NCBI GenBank assembly: GCA_001275005.1
Contig: JWZX01002445.1
Span: forward strand, 1 to 34,287
Origin: Chrysochromulina tobinii
Lineage: Eukaryota; Haptophyta; Prymnesiales; Chrysochromulinaceae
Direction of reading: 5' to 3'
Length of the DNA stretch: 34,287 nt
Shown here: positions 26,830 through 34,287 of the stretch, piece after piece
Numbering within the stretch: position 1 is the stretch's first letter
How the letters are laid out: each line of letters opens with the position of its first letter
The notes under the pieces: model-generated
The model's input: the letters and a program-made list of their open reading frames with translations, nothing else
Told to the model about the DNA's origin: nothing
The model's database searches: none
Program-made: the position numbers and the translations under genes

Positions 26830-28596
26830 TCAATCGAATACCTGCTTTACCTGGCCAACACGCAACAGATTGCAAAGGCGCACGGCCAGGGCGCGCTCCT
26901 CAGTGCCCATCGCCGGCCGCGCCACTGCTAAGGGGTGTGCGACCTCAATCGTGCAACATGTTGTGCAAGGCCATGCCTGCTCGCCGCCCGCACACTCTGC
27001 CGGCGTGGGCATGGCCGCTGGAACGTCTACCGGCCGCGCGATGGCGATTGCTGCTGCGGGGGCAGGCACAGGCTCCGCCTCCCCGGCGTCGCCCGAGCTG
27101 ACGAAGGGCACGGCAATTGGCACGTCACCCTCTTCTGCGGGCTCGAGGGTTTCGTGAAGGCAGCGGAAAAGGAGGCCCTGTGGGCTGTCTTCCCAGCTGC
27201 CACCGAGCGCACGCCGGTGTGCGGCGGCGCAGAGTGCACGGAGGGCTTCCGTCAGGGGGGCGGGCTTCTGGCGTGCCCGCGCGCACGCCTCAAAGTCCTC
27301 AAGCGACTCGAACTTGCCTTCGCGCACAATGGAGTGATATAGGCGCGCACGGGATGGGTCAAGAGTGGCAAGCCGTTGATCGTCCGTCACGAGCTCCGGA
27401 TGCCACACGTCGACGATGAGCACGAGCCGCGGTGCCTCGGTCGCGTTCCACACCTCGTGCTCATAGCTGTCATCGAAGAGGGACACGGCACCCTCAACCC
27501 ACTGGCGGGGCGGCGTGCACCCGACACGCATGGCGCAATCGCCCTCAGGTACCACAAGGGCAAGATGGCAGCGCAGGCGCACGTTTGTCGGCCCGCAGTG
27601 CGGGCGCAGCCGCGTGCCGGGTGCGAGCAAGGAGAAGAACGCCGAGCCGTACACGCAGCTGGCGGCCTCTCGGAGCATCGTACCCTCCGCGCTCGATAGC
27701 AGAGCACTCGTTCTGGGAGCGAGCGCCGCGTGTCGTTCGTGCCGACGACCGTTGACGTACAAGCTGACATCGCGCCATGCAGGGAGGGCGACGTTTGCGG
27801 CGGCGGCGGCGGTGGCCGTGCCGTCGGCTGGGCCTCGTTCGACACGATCGACGAGAGTGTGGACGCGCCCGTCATTCATCATGTGGTTTGCCGATGCCTC
27901 GGCGCGTGTCTGCTGCCACACTGCCGCCGCCTTGAGCAGTTCGACTCCCTCCGCCCGGATGGTGTCGTAGTGGGCAGCGAGCATCATGCACACGGGGTGG
28001 GTGCTCGGATCGAGCCACGGCGCCTCTTCGGTTGCCAGCGAGTCGATAAACTGCGCCGACCGCTGCTCGGGACGCCTCCACACCCCTCTCGCTACAGCCT
28101 GTGCTGTCACAGACGCGACAGCTGCCGCGCGCGAGGCCGCGTCCGGCACGGCATCCTCCCGACTGGAGCACGACACCCACAGCTGCCAACCAAGGCGATC
28201 CGTGCCGCACAGCGCGGCCCATCGTGCGTAGTGCTCAAGCGCCCTTGCTGCGTCTCCCTCCTTCGAACCGCAAATGTCGAGGGTGGCGGCAAGCATCAAT
28301 TCGAGGAGACCGCGAATGCGTTGCTCGTAGCTAGGCCCGAGCAAAGACCAGCGAGCCGGACGGCTTGTTAAGAAGGCATCGCAGCGGGTGATAGCCATCC
28401 GCAGTGCTGCACCTGCCTCGACTCCAAGAGCACTACCGTTCGCATCGGCGCGCTCGTGTGCCGTTATCGCTCGCAGCGCGATCTCGCTTGCCACCTCCGT
28501 GTGTGCGCTTATGCACTCGTGGTCGGCGTCTTCAACGGCGAGCCACAAACCATGTGACGCTCGCTGATGGGCAGCGAGCACAAAACTATCCGTCAT
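26830..28596 (-). CDS. Aspartyl/asparaginyl beta-hydroxylase (AspH) family protein
   Basis: A 588-residue protein. The catalytic double-stranded beta-helix lies at about residues 310-400: AFFSLLAPGTRLRPHCGPTN, then RLRCHLALVVPEG, CAMRVG, RQWVEGAVSLFDDSYEHEVWN and LIVDVWHPEL. The two iron-ligand His are His333 and His380; their 47-residue spacing agrees with human ASPH, and the Arg that holds 2-oxoglutarate fits RLVLIVDVWHP. Such enzymes use Fe(II), O2 and 2-oxoglutarate to hydroxylate Asp/Asn (in animals, EGF-like domains in the ER). Here a 280-residue helical N-terminal part (Ala/Trp-rich, unrecognised, perhaps TPR-like) precedes it, without a signal peptide, so an ER site is not supported; substrate unknown. 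The C-terminal 150 residues are Ala/Pro-rich. The first ATG in frame is at 28596. Confidence 0.85.
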   Translation of the reverse strand: MTDSFVLAAHQRASHGLWLAVEDADHECISAHTEVASEIALRAITAHERADANGSALGVEAGAALRMAITRCDAFLTSRPARWSLLGPSYEQRIRGLLELMLAATLDICGSKEGDAARALEHYARWAALCGTDRLGWQLWVSCSSREDAVPDAASRAAAVASVTAQAVARGVWRRPEQRSAQFIDSLATEEAPWLDPSTHPVCMMLAAHYDTIRAEGVELLKAAAVWQQTRAEASANHMMNDGRVHTLVDRVERGPADGTATAAAAANVALPAWRDVSLYVNGRRHERHAALAPRTSALLSSAEGTMLREAASCVYGSAFFSLLAPGTRLRPHCGPTNVRLRCHLALVVPEGDCAMRVGCTPPRQWVEGAVSLFDDSYEHEVWNATEAPRLVLIVDVWHPELVTDDQRLATLDPSRARLYHSIVREGKFESLEDFEACARARQKPAPLTEALRALCAAAHRRALGGSWEDSPQGLLFRCLHETLEPAEEGDVPIAVPFVSSGDAGEAEPVPAPAAAIAIARPVDVPAAMPTPAECAGGEQAWPCTTCCTIEVAHPLAVARPAMGTEERALAVRLCNLLRVGQVKQVFD

Positions 28597-29007
28597 GGTT
28601 GCGGCTCGCGCCTCTCGTGGTGGTTGCCTGCCGAATAGCTTGGTCTGCAATAGTAGCGGCCGCCCACGAGGGCCGCCCGTCCGAGAATTCCTAGTCGGGC
28701 ATCCTCCGATTCACCCGCCCACGCGCGCGCGCGCGCGCCGCGCCGGGCGCTTGCCGGTCCCCATAAAAATAATACACACGTGCGCCAGACCAGAGCCTAC
28801 CCAAGGCCCCTACGGCTGTGCCTGCTACTGTACCAGTCCACTGCATCCCCCCTCATCCCCCATCATCCCCAGCATCCGCCACACCCTGCTAGCTGCTTCC
28901 CTCAACCCCCCCGCAGCGGTGCTCGCCGTCCGGGACCCGCCCGCGTGTACTACCCCCGCCTCCCCCACGCCGCATGGCTACCACATGAGCACACATGCCG
29001 CATCGGC
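28597..29007. other. Intergenic region with a CG-alternating tract
   Basis: About 410 bp upstream of the AspH-like gene and downstream of the Gln/Pro-rich gene. It includes an alternating CG run (about 28723-28740) followed by an A/T-rich CATAAAAATAATACAC at 28762-28777, which may be part of the AspH promoter. The rest is C-rich with no gene support. Confidence 0.5.
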
Positions 29008-29607
29008 TCAGTCGAAGACCGAATCGAGCATCATACCCATGGCGAGGCCACCCACGACGCCCACCGCAACGTCGCCGCCGTCGATGCCGCGGTTGTAGAC
29101 GGGGCCGCCTCCGACGTGGTGGTGGATTACCTGCGGCTGCTGCTGGTAGATGACCTGCGGCTGCTGCTGGTAGATGACCTGCGGCTGCTGCTGCACCACG
29201 ACCTGCTGCGGCTGCTGCTGGTAGTACATGGGCTGCTGCATCATCTGCGGCTGCTGCGGGTACTGCATGGGCTGCTGCACCATCTGCGGCTGCTGCCCGT
29301 ACATCATCGGCTGCGCCATCTGCGGCTGCTGCGCCGGGTACATGGGCTGCTGCTGCGGGTACATGGGTTGGCCCTGGGAAGGGGCACCCACGACTTGACC
29401 CATCACGGGTCCCATCGGCTGCCCCGTCGGCTGCCCATAGGCAGGCTGCCCCATCGGGGGCGCGGGCGCGGGAACCATCATGTGGAACTCCTGGCCGGCC
29501 CTGAGGCCATTCGGGATGGTGACCTGCATCATGCCCGATGGCGTCTGGACCTTGAGCGCCATGCCGCCCTGCATACCCGCGGGCACGGTGACTGCCATCT
29601 TCTGCAT
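29008..29607 (-). CDS. Gln/Pro-rich protein with a V-P-x-G beta-repeat domain and glycine-rich C-terminus
   Basis: A 199-residue protein from the ATG at 29607 (A at -3). The N-terminal ~45 residues hold two half-repeats, MAVTVPAGMQGGMALKVQ and MQVTIPNGLRAGQEFHMMVP, a small beta motif that also occurs at the C-terminus of the giant U-box/TPR protein. The middle is low-complexity with many PQQQPMY / QPQVIYQQ units, prion-like in composition. The C-terminus (DVAVGVVGGLAMGMMLDSVFD) is a Gly-zipper-like hydrophobic segment, typical of membrane-interacting or self-assembling proteins. Function unknown. The frame is open up to 29745 with no ATG, and a TTTCAACATGCAG acceptor-like site overlaps the start, so an upstream exon is possible. 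Confidence 0.7.
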   Translation of the reverse strand: MQKMAVTVPAGMQGGMALKVQTPSGMMQVTIPNGLRAGQEFHMMVPAPAPPMGQPAYGQPTGQPMGPVMGQVVGAPSQGQPMYPQQQPMYPAQQPQMAQPMMYGQQPQMVQQPMQYPQQPQMMQQPMYYQQQPQQVVVQQQPQVIYQQQPQVIYQQQPQVIHHHVGGGPVYNRGIDGGDVAVGVVGGLAMGMMLDSVFD

Positions 29608-31684
29608 GTTGAAAGAAGTCGGCAATTCGATTAGGGACGTTCCGGGCTTTTCATACTTCCGGGTAGCGACGCGAGCGACCTGCGAATATCCGGGTTCCCA
29701 CGGGGTTTGAGCCGGTAACCCACTCGGGGTCTGTCGAGTAAACACCTCTCTTTCCCCACAGCACGCTGTGACGCTCGGGCAATGCCGCTTCGCTTGTCAG
29801 TCGAGAGACATCCAGCCACCTGAGGGAGGTCTGGTCAGGGTGGCCGACACGCCGATCTGACCTGGCCGACCAACGGGTTGGCCTGCCGTGAGGCAGTCAT
29901 GTCGACGGCGACGCCGCCCTCGACACCCCCGCCCCGCGCTGCGTCTGGAGCGTCGCCAGCCTCCATGCTGTAGCGGCCGGCCTGCTGTGGCTGCCTCACC
30001 GCGCATCGCGAGCGTCATGCGCACGCCGGGAAGCGCACTACGCATCATGGGCTTGCGGTGGCCTCGAGAGGGCGACGCTGCACCATGCGTGCGCCTCCAG
30101 GCACATGCCCGTGGGCTGCTGCAGCGTCGGAGGCGGCTCAAGGTACAATGTGGCCAGTCAGTCGCGTGGGCGTTCATGGACTCAACGACTTATCAGATGA
30201 TGTTCGATCACCAGCGCACCTGTGGCCTCAACCGTCGACAATTGTCCCCTCCGGTCTCCGCTGCTCACCATGACGTGCCCACGGGAGCGGTCTTTGCGAG
30301 AGCGTGTGCAGTATGACATGTAGCTGTATGGTGTAGCGATAATAGTGAATTCTCTTGAATTAATGTACGAACGTACGTGATGTGAAAACTTACCATACAG
30401 ACGCAAATTGACTAATCACATGACGGCCTGTGACTCGCACGCGGCGTCGAGCACTTCCACTTGCCGCGCGGCACACATGACACAACGGTCGGCCGCGCTC
30501 GTGCGGCTATGGACCCATTTAATGGGCGACACTGCCTCGCAGCGCTGCGTGCGCATGCAGCCTATCCTCTGTGAATCCTCGCCGCTGCGCTGGCAGCTCG
30601 CCGGCCGCTGTCCTGACCGCCTCAGCCAGGCAACGGCCGTAATAGATGCAACTTTTGCTGCAACGCGCTCAAAACCACGCTCGTCTCGCGCCGCGTGCCT
30701 TCTCACGGCCAGCTGACCAGCCGCCGAGCACGGCCGCAGACGCCTAACGATCTCCCCGGGCAGGGTATCCGTCGGCGCCTCCTGCCGAGCCACCTGCCAG
30801 CCGCCAAGGCGGCGCCTAGGCGCTCGTCGTCGCGGCCATCGGGCAAGGCAGCCGTGCCGCTCGACCGCTGCCCTGCCTATACCAACGACCGCCGCCGGGA
30901 CGCTGTTGTTGCACCAAGCCTGCACAAGGGTTGAGGAAGCACGCTGCGTTAGCAATGGGTGAATTGTGCAAGGCGAGCGAGCACGGCAGGCCGGTGGTTC
31001 GCTTCGAGAGGCACTCACCAGCAATGACAGTGCTGGTTTGGTGAGAATGCGCGGGTCGAGGATGCCGCGGGGCAGCTCGATGGCTCGCTGAGAGGTCACC
31101 ACATTGCCGTGGGGAAGCCGCGTGAAGTTTTATGGCTGTATAATGAGTCGCCCGGCGTCGTTCATCAAGATCTTGGCCATCAAACTGTCCTCCGCTGGAG
31201 GCGTACACGTTCCTGCAGACAGGGGGCCTGGACCTCAAGGGACCTCGCCAATTCTTGGAGCAAGGATGGATCACAAGGAGCGGACCACGTTGGCCTCGGT
31301 CGCGCGCGAGGGAAATGCGGGCAATGTAAGGTTCAGGGAGTCAGAAGAGGGACACAAAAGGCCTGCTCCTCGTGCCCGCGCCAGCGACAAAGGGGTGAAG
31401 GTTCCCGAGCGCGCGCGCACCTCATGTGTTGGAGAGGTCGATGGGCTCCTCTTCACCCATGGGCGAGTCAGCCAGACTCGCCATGTCGCTGGCCCCCAGG
31501 CGAGGACGGAGAGGCAGTCCACGTGAGAAAGAGGTCCATCGAAGTAGGGGGTCGAGCGAACTGAGGCTGCTTGTCGCTCGACTCTTCACTTGTGAACGAG
31601 AGGAGAGTTGTTTACTCGACAGACTCGGGGTCTACTTTTCCTACTTTCCTGCCCGTCGCGACCGTCGACGACGGAAGGTCGGAG
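29608..31684. other. About 2 kb without a supported gene
   Basis: The largest gap in the window. Open frames on both strands (the longest about 228 codons, minus strand near 30416-31102) lack an ATG start, recognisable motifs or biased composition beyond GC effects. An AT-rich pocket lies at 30310-30420. The last ~100 bp before 31685 should be the SPRYD7 5' leader and promoter. A non-coding RNA or a small multi-exon gene cannot be excluded. Confidence 0.55.
30324..30400. repeat. 9-bp inverted repeat bounding an AT-rich pocket
   Basis: CTGTATGGT (30324-30332) and ACCATACAG (30392-30400) are exact inverted copies around 59 bp of AT-rich sequence that itself contains GTACG-AA-CGTAC. The base composition differs sharply from the surrounding GC-rich DNA. 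Confidence 0.6.
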
Positions 31685-32224
31685 ATGGGGTGTTGTGTTG
31701 GCAAGTCGACAGAGGAGGACATGCAGCCGGCCTTCGACCCGGTGATCGGCCTGTGCGATAAGATGAAGGCCGAAGGCGTCACCGTCAAGGGCCTCGCCAT
31801 CTCGGGCGAAGGCTCGGTCATGGGCGATTCACCAGTGCTGCAGGACAAGGCGTATTTTGAGGTGACGCTAGTCGAACCGGGGTCGTGGTCAGTGGGCGTC
31901 GCCACGCGCGAAACGCCGCTCGAGGGCTTGCTCTCGCAGGAAAAGTCGCCCACCGCGTGGACCCTCACGAGCAGTGGCAGCGTGGCGCTGGGACCTGGCG
32001 AGGTCCTTGGCGTTGCCTTCGACCAGGGTGACTACCCCGTGCAGCTCTACTTTTACAAGAAGGGCAGGCAAGTGCACCAGCTCTCGGGCGTGCGCGGCGA
32101 GGTGCTGCCCGTATTCAGCGTCGCCGATGGCGCTGTGCTAGAGCCCAACTTTGGCGGGAAGCCATATGCGGAGAGGGTGCCCTCCGGCTACCAAGGCATT
32201 ATCAAGTCCATGAGCCTGTTGTGA
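31685..32224 (+). CDS. SPRYD7: SPRY domain-containing protein 7 (SPRYD7-like)
   Basis: A 179-residue protein covering nearly the whole length of animal SPRYD7 (about 196 residues). It begins MGCCVGKS, with Gly2 and Cys3/Cys4 fitting N-myristoylation and palmitoylation, so peripheral membrane attachment is inferred. The SPRY fold is seen from residue ~20 to the end: [79 protein letters not shown] and [10 protein letters not shown]. The pattern of animal SPRYD7 (YFEFKIQ..GIWGIGVAT.., GDVVGITYD..LNVYLNGK, GIRGTVYPV) lines up well. SPRY domains bind proteins; the cellular role of SPRYD7 is not known. Earlier in-frame codons to 31571 lack an ATG. Confidence 0.85.
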   Translation: MGCCVGKSTEEDMQPAFDPVIGLCDKMKAEGVTVKGLAISGEGSVMGDSPVLQDKAYFEVTLVEPGSWSVGVATRETPLEGLLSQEKSPTAWTLTSSGSVALGPGEVLGVAFDQGDYPVQLYFYKKGRQVHQLSGVRGEVLPVFSVADGAVLEPNFGGKPYAERVPSGYQGIIKSMSLL

Positions 32225-32547
32225 GAGCGAGCCCGGCTCTACCGAGACGGGCGGCCACGCGCGCGCCGCGCTCAGGGTGCACCAGCCGCGCCAAGAACTC
32301 CGTCTATGAGCATGCCGAAACCAGGCTCGGGTCGTTGGCGGCCGCACCTGCTCGAAGGAGAGGGCGCTCGCGCTGGCTGCGCGCTCTCGCTGTCAGCGTG
32401 CGCTCAGATAATAACAAACGACACTCGCTGACACGACGAGAGTGGCGCATCGTGCGTCGCCTTTTATGTCCTGTTTTTCGGCCGGCGAAACTTGCCGGAG
32501 GGGGCGAACTGCGGGACGCCAAGTTGCGCCCGTCGCAGCTTCGTGCG
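32225..32547. other. Short spacer between SPRYD7 and GMD
   Basis: Some 320 bp that hold the SPRYD7 3' UTR and the GMD promoter and leader. The GMD frame is open through it but has no ATG and an Arg/Ala-rich random-looking composition. It contains an AT-richer patch (ATAATAACAAACG, 32408-32420) and a TTTTATGTCCTGTTTTT patch (32461-32477). Confidence 0.5.
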
Positions 32548-33693
32548 ATGAGCGCGGAATCAAACACCTTCATGGCCACCCGACACGGGGAGGTGGCCGA
32601 ATCTGAATCTCCATCGTCGAAGAAGCAGAAACCCACCCCACCAAAGGTTGCGCTGATCACCGGCATCACGGGCCAGGATGGCTCATACCTCGCTGAGCTG
32701 CTGCTGAGCAAGGGCTACGAGGTGCACGGCATCATCCGCCGCTCGTCGTCCTTCAACACCGGGCGTATCGAGGAGCTGTACGAGGACCCACACGTCGACA
32801 CGCGCAGGCTGTTCCTGCACTACGGTGACCTCACCGACTCGACCAACTGCTTTGAGATCGTCAGCAAGGTGAGGCCGGACGAGTTGTACAACTTGGGCGC
32901 GCAGTCGCACGTAAAGGTGTCGTTCGAGCTGTCCGAGTACACCGCCGACGCGGACGGGCTCGGCGTGCTGCGGCTGCTCAATGCGATCCGCTCGGCCGAC
33001 CTTGTGCACAAGACGCGCTTCTACCAGGCGTCCACCTCGGAGCTGTACGGGCTCGTTCAGGAGGTGCCGCAAAAGGAGACGACGCCCTTCTACCCGCGCT
33101 CGCCGTACGCCGTCGCCAAGCAGTACGCCTACTGGATCGTGGTCAACTATCGCGAGGCATACGGCATGCATGCATCCAATGGCATCCTCTTCAATCACGA
33201 GTCCCCGCGCCGCGGGCCCACGTTTGTGACCCGCAAGGTGACGCGCGCGGTAGCGCGCATCAAGCTGGGCAAGCAGGACTGCCTGTACATGGGCAACATC
33301 GACGCGAAGCGCGACTGGGGACACGCGCGCGACTACGTCGAAATGATGTGGATGATGATGCAGCAGCCAGAGGCGGACGACTATGTCGTCGCCACCGGCG
33401 AGACGAACACGGTGCGCTCCTTCATTGAACTCGCCTTCGAGTGCATCGACATCAAGCTGCTGTGGAAAGGCAAGGGAGTGGACGAGATAGGCTATTGTGC
33501 GGCGAGCGGGCGCGAGCTCGTCAAGATCGACCCCAAGTACTTCCGCCCGACCGAGGTGGAACTGCTCATCGGCGACCCGACCAAGGCCAAGGAGAAGCTT
33601 GGGTGGGTGCCTAAAACAACGATGCAGTCTCTCTGCAAGGAGATGGTCGCCGCAGACATCCGCCTCGTCGAGAAAGGCGACTACACCTCATGA
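32548..33693 (+). CDS. GMD: GDP-mannose 4,6-dehydratase
   Basis: A 381-residue protein (human GMDS 372). It is a short-chain dehydrogenase/reductase that converts GDP-mannose to GDP-4-keto-6-deoxymannose, the first step of GDP-fucose synthesis in the cytosol. Seen: the NADP-binding Rossmann motif [15 protein letters not shown] (Gly39-Gly45), [36 protein letters not shown], the catalytic Thr163/Glu165 in STSELYG, and Tyr187/Lys191 in [10 protein letters not shown]; the Thr-Tyr spacing of 24 equals that of E. coli [14 protein letters not shown] and the C-terminal [20 protein letters not shown] are also typical. All key residues are present. The ATG at 32548 has G at -3; a second at 32572 gives an equally complete enzyme. 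The first ~30 residues are polar and disordered, with SSKKQK basic residues. Confidence 0.96.
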   Translation: MSAESNTFMATRHGEVAESESPSSKKQKPTPPKVALITGITGQDGSYLAELLLSKGYEVHGIIRRSSSFNTGRIEELYEDPHVDTRRLFLHYGDLTDSTNCFEIVSKVRPDELYNLGAQSHVKVSFELSEYTADADGLGVLRLLNAIRSADLVHKTRFYQASTSELYGLVQEVPQKETTPFYPRSPYAVAKQYAYWIVVNYREAYGMHASNGILFNHESPRRGPTFVTRKVTRAVARIKLGKQDCLYMGNIDAKRDWGHARDYVEMMWMMMQQPEADDYVVATGETNTVRSFIELAFECIDIKLLWKGKGVDEIGYCAASGRELVKIDPKYFRPTEVELLIGDPTKAKEKLGWVPKTTMQSLCKEMVAADIRLVEKGDYTS

Positions 33694-33940
33694 GGCGGCG
33701 CCCGCTCTCATGTCTGGGTCGGGTGGGCCGTTGGCACAGGCATGGGGATTACATGGAGGTAGGCAGCCACTGCCAGTTGGGTGACTCGGAATGAATGACC
33801 GAGCGATGGAGAGCCATATGCCGCGGAGGGGATCGCGGTGCCGGCACCCGCCCCCTAGCAAAGCCGCGTTGTGACCACCACGAAGCCGGGCTGCCGCGGA
33901 CCGCGAGCGCCTGGGCCCATTGGTGGCCCACCCCAGAGGT

Positions 33941-34287
33941 ATGAGGTTGCGCAGTCTCTCTCGGAGAGAGAGAGAGCGTTTCAGGTATCTCGCCGTGTGC
34001 GGTTCCTCACTTGAAGCGTCAGACACCGGCGGCATGTCCGAGCTGTCCGAACAACTGTCGAGCACAGTCACGAGACGGGAGACCGAACACAGTATATCCA
34101 AAATCTCCCTGTCATCCACTCCGCGCCGTCCCGCGTCCCCGCAGACGTCCCCGGCGTTGTCCCCGGCGAAGCGCAAGCGCGGCCCGGCGGCCGATCCCGC
34201 GCGCCCGGCCCGCGACCGCCGCGGACCGGCTAGCCGAGACGCACGCCGATCCGACCCCGCGCGCGCCCCGCAAGCGCGGGGGGGCGG
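33941..34287 (+). CDS. Open frame running off the window edge (possible 5' part of a gene)
   Basis: From ATG 33941 the frame is open for 115 codons to the window end, with a second ATG at 34034; it opens after a stop at 33872-33874. The product is Arg/Ser/Glu-rich (SLSRRERERFRYLAVCGSS), then Ser/Thr-Pro-rich with a basic cluster (SPALSPAKRKRGP) resembling a nuclear signal, and then Arg/Pro/Ala-rich sequence in extremely GC-rich DNA. A TCTCTC...GAGAGA inverted run lies at 33955-33977. Long open frames are expected by chance at this GC content, and an antisense frame overlaps, so support is weak. Confidence 0.25.
   Translation, partial: MRLRSLSRRERERFRYLAVCGSSLEASDTGGMSELSEQLSSTVTRRETEHSISKISLSSTPRRPASPQTSPALSPAKRKRGPAADPARPARDRRGPASRDARRSDPARAPQARGG

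Noticed and set aside
30416-31102. 228-codon minus-strand frame in the 2-kb gap
   Set aside because: Its first codon is GTG, it lacks an early ATG, and its Arg/Ala/Cys composition looks random.

Overview
This is a nuclear segment of a GC-rich, intron-poor eukaryotic genome, most likely a photosynthetic protist with a red-type complex plastid (a haptophyte-like alga fits best, but the sequence does not prove the lineage). The reasons: eukaryote-only families (COG5, GRF-zinc-finger calpain, mannose-6-phosphate-receptor-type domains, U-box, F-box/LRR, SPRYD7, AspH), long Ala/Gly/Pro-rich proteins, Kozak-like starts (for example CACCATGG at 15945), one well-supported GT-AG intron, and a protein whose N-terminus looks like signal peptide + transit peptide + lumen signal. 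No ribosomal RNA, CRISPR array, transposon or virus-like gene is visible.

Layout. 87-4733: two plus-strand genes, a calpain-type protease with a GRF zinc finger and ubiquitin-interacting motifs, then a small leucine-rich-repeat protein. 5159-7339 (minus): a two-exon gene for a type I membrane protein with tandem MRH-like lectin domains; its first exon is unresolved. 7694-9586 (plus): an F-box/LRR-like protein. 10243-15767 (minus): a plastid-lumen-type protein, a signal-anchored protein resembling DUF6473 whose frame is broken by an 11-bp duplication, and Golgi tethering subunit COG5. 15948-24774 (plus), divergent from COG5: a giant protein of about 2,940 residues with poly-Q, IQ motifs, two nearly identical U-boxes and a long TPR region, interrupted by one extra G in a G6 run. 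25364-29607 (minus): a Trp/Arg-rich protein, an aspartyl/asparaginyl beta-hydroxylase-like enzyme and a Gln/Pro-rich protein. 29608-31684: about 2 kb without a supported gene. 31685-33693 (plus): SPRYD7 and GDP-mannose 4,6-dehydratase. 33941-34287: an open frame running off the window edge.

The genes do not form an operon or one pathway. Themes that recur are ubiquitin-linked proteins (UIM-calpain, F-box/LRR, U-box/TPR) and the secretory pathway with glycan handling (COG5, MRH receptor, GMD making GDP-fucose precursor, AspH). The most unusual items are the double-U-box/IQ/TPR giant, the GRF-calpain-UIM fusion, the tandem MRH receptor, and two reading-frame breaks that each have a simple explanation. 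I found no convincing new multi-gene system.
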